A DNA stretch of 49,058 nucleotides from Candidatus Polarisedimenticolaceae bacterium (lineage in GTDB: Bacteria; Pseudomonadota; Gammaproteobacteria; Chromatiales; Chromatiaceae). Shown in pieces: positions 44,627-49,058 of this stretch. The stretch lies in contig JAKITT010000015.1 of the NCBI GenBank assembly GCA_021647945.1, positions 1 through 49,058 on the forward strand, given 5' to 3'. A model generated the notes under the pieces. It was not told where the DNA came from and did not search any database. It was given only the letters and a program-made list of their open reading frames with translations. Position 1 is the stretch's first letter, and every line of letters begins with the position of its first letter. Made by a program: the position numbers and the translations under genes.

Positions 44627-47578
44627 CTATAGCTGGTGAACTTCGAGACCCAGGTCGCCACTCTCTTGCAAAATGGCACTGCTAGTGATGACGGCAATAC
44701 TGGCTTTTTCTGGCTGCAAATAGGTTCGGCCTACACGTTGCAAGTCTTCTAGGGTTACGCTCAGGATGTGCTGGCGAAATCTTTCGCGTTGTTCGGGTGT
44801 GCGACCGTAGAGGGTGCTATGGAAGGTTTTCTTGGCTTCGCCTGCGGGTGAGCTGGGTTTGTCGATACTGCTGATAACGCCCAATATTGCCTCTTCTACC
44901 TGTCGCCATTGGTGCTTGGTATTGAGTAGCCACTCTATGGAGTTGTCGAACTCTTGTAGGGTCTCCGCTAAGCGTGGATCTCGGTAGGAGTAGAACTGAA
45001 AAGCGGCTGCATCGGTGTCATGGGAGGCACCACCACCGTAGGCACCGCCTTGTTCACGAATGGCTCGGTGTAGATATCCATTACGGAGAAAGCCGCCCAG
45101 CACGGTTAGGGCGGGGGCATCTGGATGTTCTACGGCCACCGTGGGGAAGCACTTGGCGCAGAAATTTACTTGGGTGTTGGTTGTCCAGAGTTGGCGTACT
45201 TGGTGACGCGTCTGCGGCAAGGTGAGGGCTTGGAAGTTGGTTGGGGAGTCTGCCGTCTGGGGCAAACAGCTGTCGAGTGCTTGTTTCAGCTGCTGGTGAT
45301 GCTCTTTTTCTCCCACTATTAGAAACTGCCTTGGCGCTGCGAGGATGCGTTGGTGCAGCCGTGCTAACTTGTCGGCAAAGGCCTTGAGGGCTGCTGTCTC
45401 TCCCAGCCCATCATCTAACTCTTTCAGAAATTGGATGCCTGCGAGCCCCCTGAGCTGATGCGTCATTGCAGCTACTGGGCTCATACCGCTGGAGGCGGCG
45501 GTCATGGCTAGACTGTGACCATGCCCGGTGACGCTTTGCTCCTGGTGGGCACGCTCTTGGGCCATAATCTCGCGGATGCGGCTGTGCTCATCAAAGCGGG
45601 CCTGCTCCAGGGTTTGCTGCATCAGTTCGCTGAGCTGGGCGCTGTTGCGCACCAGGGCTTTGCCTGAAAGCACGAAATAGCCATTGGTATTCTGTACATC
45701 ATCGATTGCACCACGCACGCTGCTGGATGCATGCACCCCACCGGTGACACTGGACTGCCAGGCCTGCATCTCTAGGTAGCTGCGTTTACCGGCACCCAGC
45801 TCTGCCAGGCAGCTGGTGTAATAGGGGAGCAGCTGTAGCAGCTCGGGTTCTAATTCCGGTAGTGGGATGACGATCTGTTGGTAGACCAAACCGTTGGTAC
45901 CCTGATTAAAAAAGGTTGCCGGGCACTCTCCTACTCTCTCCATCGTGCCTTGAGGAATAGACATTTTCGCGGGGATATCCTCCAGGCCAACCTTGGGCAG
46001 GAGGCTGGGGTCATCCTCCTGGTTTTGGCGCTGGGCTAGGCGTTTGGCCTGCCCCACCACCTCTGCCTTGTCGGCTTCACTCATGCCCGCCTTCTGGGTA
46101 GCTAGGCGCTGAGCCTCTTCCTGGTCGCGGTGTGCGGCAAGTTTGGTGTCAGGCTCTAGGGTCAGGTCGACACGATGAGGGTTATCCAACAGGTTTTCAC
46201 GCACAAGGCGCTTGATAAAATCTGGGTCTTGGATCTCCTGGCGCAGTTGCTCGATGCCTGGGTCTAAATCCAACAGAGCCACCGGATCACCCCCATGAAT
46301 GGCGGGGGAGAGACCGTTGAGGATCAGGTGCAGGCCATAGGGGTAGCCGTCACCACTGACTTCGCGCTGGCTCAACTCCAGTTGGTGCAATACTGACTCT
46401 ACCCGTTCCTGGGGGATGCCCTTCTCCGCCACCTCCTGCAGCACGCTGATGATCAACGCCTCCAGCGCCTGGGCATTTTCCACCTTGGAACCTTCAAGCC
46501 CGCAGACAAAGCTCATTTCACGGTTGGAGTCCTCCAGTCCGCACAGCGGTGAGGGGGCGCTGCCTAGTTCTGTGGTCTCCAGGGCTTGACGCAGCGGCGA
46601 AGCACCATCATCCAGCAGAACTCCAGACAGCAGGTGTGCACGTAGCACATCTTGCAGAGTCAAATTGCGCCCCAATAACCAGCCCATAACTAGGTGGGTC
46701 TGATCACCGTTCAGCTGGCTCTCATCGAGGGCATAGTGCTCTTTTACCTGGATGGGTGCCTCATAACGCTGTTCATCAGGCACGTTAATCGAGTGATCCA
46801 GGGCCTCAAATTGAGATAAGGCCCGCTCCTCAAAGCGTGTTTGGTGTTCTACGGCCGGGGTGTCGCCATAGGTCATAAACACGGCATTGCTGGGGTGATA
46901 GTGTGTGCGGTAGAAGGCGGTGAGCTGATCATAGGTGAGATCGGGGATATCTTTTGGATCACCACCGCTGTTGTAGTGGTAGGTGGTGGTCGGAAACAGG
47001 TGATGGGTCAACGTCTGCCACAGCGTGCTGACCGGTGAACTCATCGCCCCTTTCATCTCATTGAAGACCACCCCTTTGAACACCAGGTCGCTCTGCGGAT
47101 CTGCTGGAGACTCAAACTCCACCCGATGGCCCTCCTGCGCAAAGTCGAGTGGATCGAGGTTAGCGAAGAAGGTGGCATCAAGGTAGACATCTAGAAGATT
47201 ATTGAAATCCTTCTTATTCTGGCTGGCAAAGGGATAGGCCGTCCAATCACTGCTGGTGAAGGCGTTCATAAAGGTGTTGAGTGAACGGCGAATCATCATG
47301 AAAAAAGGATCGCGTACTGGATAATGCTTACTGCCGCATAAACTGGTGTGTTCGAGGATATGAGCCACCCCAGTAGAGTCCATGGGTACGGTGCGAAAGG
47401 CCACCAGGAAGACGTTCTCAGCATTGTCCGCCGCCAAGTGATAGTGCATGGCGCCGGTCACTTTATGCCGGTACTCCTCCAGCACGATATTCAAGGTGTC
47501 GATGGGCTGACTACGCAGCCACTCAAAAGCGGAATGGGTGTTACTGGGCGGGATGGGCTGGCTGCATTCTTTGCTCAT
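44627..47578 (-). CDS. M16C metallopeptidase (PreP-like)
   Basis: This 983-residue protein is of the presequence-protease type. The inverted zinc motif is VAHILEHTSLCGS (HxxEH at 73-77) with FMNAFTSSDWTAYPFASQN and VVFNEMKGAMSSPVSTLW following (the distal Glu). A second M16 half lies after residue about 550 (inactive domain, with ELGAGKRSYLEMQAWQSSVT). It degrades unstructured peptides. The gene stands alone on the minus strand. Its start MSKECSQPIPPS agrees with the family length. Confidence 0.92.
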   Translation of the reverse strand: MSKECSQPIPPSNTHSAFEWLRSQPIDTLNIVLEEYRHKVTGAMHYHLAADNAENVFLVAFRTVPMDSTGVAHILEHTSLCGSKHYPVRDPFFMMIRRSLNTFMNAFTSSDWTAYPFASQNKKDFNNLLDVYLDATFFANLDPLDFAQEGHRVEFESPADPQSDLVFKGVVFNEMKGAMSSPVSTLWQTLTHHLFPTTTYHYNSGGDPKDIPDLTYDQLTAFYRTHYHPSNAVFMTYGDTPAVEHQTRFEERALSQFEALDHSINVPDEQRYEAPIQVKEHYALDESQLNGDQTHLVMGWLLGRNLTLQDVLRAHLLSGVLLDDGASPLRQALETTELGSAPSPLCGLEDSNREMSFVCGLEGSKVENAQALEALIISVLQEVAEKGIPQERVESVLHQLELSQREVSGDGYPYGLHLILNGLSPAIHGGDPVALLDLDPGIEQLRQEIQDPDFIKRLVRENLLDNPHRVDLTLEPDTKLAAHRDQEEAQRLATQKAGMSEADKAEVVGQAKRLAQRQNQEDDPSLLPKVGLEDIPAKMSIPQGTMERVGECPATFFNQGTNGLVYQQIVIPLPELEPELLQLLPYYTSCLAELGAGKRSYLEMQAWQSSVTGGVHASSSVRGAIDDVQNTNGYFVLSGKALVRNSAQLSELMQQTLEQARFDEHSRIREIMAQERAHQEQSVTGHGHSLAMTAASSGMSPVAAMTHQLRGLAGIQFLKELDDGLGETAALKAFADKLARLHQRILAAPRQFLIVGEKEHHQQLKQALDSCLPQTADSPTNFQALTLPQTRHQVRQLWTTNTQVNFCAKCFPTVAVEHPDAPALTVLGGFLRNGYLHRAIREQGGAYGGGASHDTDAAAFQFYSYRDPRLAETLQEFDNSIEWLLNTKHQWRQVEEAILGVISSIDKPSSPAGEAKKTFHSTLYGRTPEQRERFRQHILSVTLEDLQRVGRTYLQPEKASIAVITSSAILQESGDLGLEVHQL

Positions 47579-47857
47579 AGCGATCGTTTAATATCCTGGC
47601 TCTGTTGATTTTGGTGAGATAAACCCTATGAGCACCATATTAGGGTTAAGGTGCGAACAACGCCAAGCAAACTTTATAAATAGGTTATTGGCCGCTCAGG
47701 TGAGTTCGGGCACTAGTAGATCAAACACGAAGGTCTGTAATGGATACCCATTTGCCAGATGAGTGATGACAGCTGGGATGAGGCGTTCATAAGGGCCAAT
47801 ATCTTTCAATCCAGAAGCACTCACTATTTGATGTTACTCCGACCCTGATTATTCAAG

Positions 47858-47995
47858 GGGTATCCACTCCATTGGCCTAATATGGCTGTAGGTGCACATT
47901 CATGTGCATGTTTGCAGTCCGTCTGGTCGCATAAATGCGACCCTACACGAGCATAAGGTGTCTGGAGTGGAAAAAGGCCAATGAAGTGGATACCC
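47858..47995. repeat. Nested inverted repeats (138 bp)
   Basis: Outer arms at 47858-47878 and 47975-47995 are inverted copies differing at one base; they contain GTATCCACTCCATTGGCC. Inside sit two REP-like palindromes: TGCACATTCATGTGCA near 47893 and GGTCGCATAAATGCGACC near 47925, themselves facing each other. The inner pair resembles the 41.2-kb repeats (GTAGG start). Part of the outer arm, GGATACCCATTT, recurs near 47743. It is likely a composite REP/MITE structure. Confidence 0.75.
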
Positions 47996-48088
47996 ATTTT
48001 ATTATAATTCATAACTGACTGAATACATGGATATTTTAACTTTTACAGTATGGCTGAGATTCGTGGGTAATCAGGTAGATTGTTGATA

Positions 48089-48209
48089 TTACTTCTTATC
48101 CTTGAGCATCCCTGCAAGGTCTGCAAACGGATTATGTGTAGAGCCACTTACCTCTCTCTTTGTAGTCACTTCTCCATAATCTGAATCTATATAGCGTTTT
48201 TGGTGTCAT
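48089..48209 (-). pseudogene. Small protein of about 40 residues, frame broken in an A5 run
   Basis: A minus-strand frame ends YIDSDYGEVTTKREVSGSTH then NPFADLAGMLKDKK before TAA. It has no in-frame ATG, but ATGACACCA (48209-48201) lies one frame away, separated by a run of five A. One extra A would give MTPKKRYIDSDYGEV and so on. The composition looks like a real small protein. I do not know its family. Confidence 0.35.
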
Positions 48210-48346
48210 GGTCATATCCTATCTGTGAGGGCAGTTGGCCCCGCCGCTTGAAACAACGGGGAGCAGACCACGATTATTCTGCTTGCAGCGGGGATTTTTA
48301 CTTTAAAACAGTTCACGGCTATCAGGGTCTACCTGATACTCACACC

Positions 48347-48763
48347 TCATTTGGTTTGTACTACCCGTGTGGTCAGGTCCACGAAATAGGTCCGACCGCG
48401 CTCATCCTTAACAATCAGTTGTCTGCCTCCTTTCATCAGAGAGAGATGGGTGATGAAGAGATCTTGCTTATCACTCTCCATCTCGTCGTCATAGTGAACC
48501 GTGTAAATCTTGAGGATCCAAAGCTCCTGATTGGATCTATTATCGATTGCTGTGATATATCCTCCATTTTGCCCAAGACCACGCCGTTTCCCCCATGGTA
48601 GTGCCTCATAACGGATAATTTGCTGGACCGGCTTAGCATGTGCTGGAGCGCTACGCTCTTTTACCGGACGTTCATCACCAGCTACCTCGTTAGCACAGGC
48701 GACTTGACTCAGTAGTAGGAGTGACATGAGTCCATGGGAGATCGCATGCAGTATGCAATTCAT
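48347..48763 (-). CDS. Lipoprotein paralogue of the 6875-7363 family
   Basis: This 138-residue protein has a signal with lipobox SQVAC (Cys about 23). The C-terminal domain (GGYITAIDNRSNQELWILKI, then SLMKGGRQLIVKDERGR and TYFVDL) matches the lipoprotein at 6875-7363 in pattern and spacing. Its ATG overlaps the stop of the broken upstream copy (ATGA), so the two were an operon. No effector is visible in the window beside it, so the role is unknown; an orphan immunity gene is one possibility. Confidence 0.65.
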   Translation of the reverse strand: MNCILHAISHGLMSLLLLSQVACANEVAGDERPVKERSAPAHAKPVQQIIRYEALPWGKRRGLGQNGGYITAIDNRSNQELWILKIYTVHYDDEMESDKQDLFITHLSLMKGGRQLIVKDERGRTYFVDLTTRVVQTK

Positions 48764-48931
48764 AATGGTGAGATATTCTGGTTGGAAAGGTCAACCTGGT
48801 AGCGTCGGTGGCGCTCGTCCTCGATAAATAATAGATTACTTGATGGATCCAATTTAAGACTGGTGATGAAGATGTCCTGTTTGTCATCTTCCATCTCGCC
48901 ATCATAGATGATTCCATATACCTTCAAGGTC
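48760..48931 (-). pseudogene. Third copy of the lipoprotein family, cut by an IS66-type element
   Basis: The minus-strand frame contains LKVYGIIYDGEMEDDKQDIF, then SLKLDPSSNLLFIEDERHRR and YQVDLSNQ, equivalent to the C-terminal part of the two other family members. Its 5' end is replaced at 48931 by the IS66-type terminus. The signal peptide and N-terminal half are therefore missing. The stop overlaps the ATG of the next gene. Confidence 0.8.
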
Positions 48932-49058
48932 GTAAGCGTCTGGGCAACTGCAGGATTGACCCTAACCTTTCAGGTCTTCCATTTTTAGATTTTGCGGCAG
49001 CAGAGCCAATAGAGCCCGTTCCGATTTAGCCGCCGGCAATCTCTCGAACAGGTAATTC
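48932..49058 (-). mobile_element. IS66-family element, transposase 3' end (runs off the window)
   Basis: GTAAGCGTCTGGGCAACTG at 48932-48950 has the appearance of an IS66 terminal inverted repeat. Just inside it, a minus-strand frame (49058-48962) reads NYLFERLPAAKSERALLALL then PQNLKMEDLKG and stop, like the C-terminus of the IS66 transposase TnpC. The rest of the element lies beyond the right edge. The 8-bp target duplication expected of this family would end at 48931 (TCAAGGTC), but its other copy is outside the window. Confidence 0.75.

Larger units (their letters stand above)
47579..48346. other. Long gap: nested repeats, no confident gene
   Basis: A 41-codon minus frame at about 47699-47825 reads DIGPYERLIPAVITHL but has no start and no known family. 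A nested palindrome occupies 47858-47995. A small minus-strand frame at 48089-48209 is described separately. The rest shows nothing that I can support. Confidence 0.5.

Noticed and set aside
47824-48012. 62-codon frame across the nested repeats
   Set aside because: It lies on palindromic repeat DNA and is not protein-like.
1-49058. CRISPR array, tRNA or rRNA genes
   Set aside because: No regularly spaced direct repeats and no tRNA or rRNA-like sequence were seen.

Overview
The window looks like chromosome of a gammaproteobacterium of moderate GC. It carries sbcDC, an M16C (PreP-like) peptidase, REP-type palindromes with a RAYT transposase remnant, an IS66-family end and a type VI secretion system (T6SS) whose gene order is the same as the Pseudomonas aeruginosa H1-T6SS half-cluster. 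The exact genus cannot be read from the sequence; a marine or sulfur-oxidising lineage is only a guess.

Layout. 0.4-1.0 kb: decayed RAYT transposase flanked by inverted REP palindromes. 1.1-2.4 kb: a STAS-like protein and a STAS-HATPase protein, a likely partner-switching pair. 2.8-3.9 kb: remnants of a type III DNA methyltransferase and of a Fic protein (C-terminal half). 4.1-8.5 kb (minus strand): T6SS effector/immunity territory with a truncated M35-type effector, an N-terminal lipase relic, a DUF6795-like secreted protein, a PI-PLC-like phosphodiesterase, a lipoprotein and a frameshifted M35-type metallopeptidase effector. 8.6-22.3 kb (minus strand): core T6SS in the order vgrG, DUF6931-like, tssA, tssB, tssC, hcp, tagJ, tssE, tssF, tssG, clpV. 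A 164-bp full-length palindromic MITE-like element lies between tssG and clpV. The membrane complex and baseplate anchor genes tssJ, tssK, tssL and tssM are absent from the window.

22.5-30.3 kb (plus strand): an unusual gene that fuses a TssB-like and a TssC-like domain but lacks the TssC C-terminus. It is followed by a small protein, a 1020-residue putative metallopeptidase effector, its likely lipoprotein immunity partner, a detached second copy of the metallopeptidase tip, and a frameshifted HEAT-repeat lipoprotein. 30.4-35.0 kb: a second delivery module with PAAR, a methyltransferase with an N-terminal Cys cluster, a DcrB/Eag-like chaperone, a Pro-rich unknown protein, a DUF4123 chaperone and a lipoprotein broken at a C7 tract.

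35.3-37.0 kb: an XRE-ImmA/IrrE antitoxin and PIN toxin pair with palindromes over its promoter. 37.1 kb: an N-terminal Fic remnant. 37.5-42.5 kb: sbcC and sbcD. 42.9-44.5 kb: a HipA-like kinase and DUF3037 pair. 44.6-47.6 kb: M16C peptidase. 47.8-49.06 kb: nested palindromic repeats, two more copies of the 7-kb lipoprotein family, one cut off by an IS66-family element that runs out of the window.

Taken together, the core T6SS genes are uninterrupted, while frameshifts, truncations and duplications concentrate in effector, immunity and toxin genes. That is the pattern expected of a fast-turnover effector arsenal around a conserved contractile machine.
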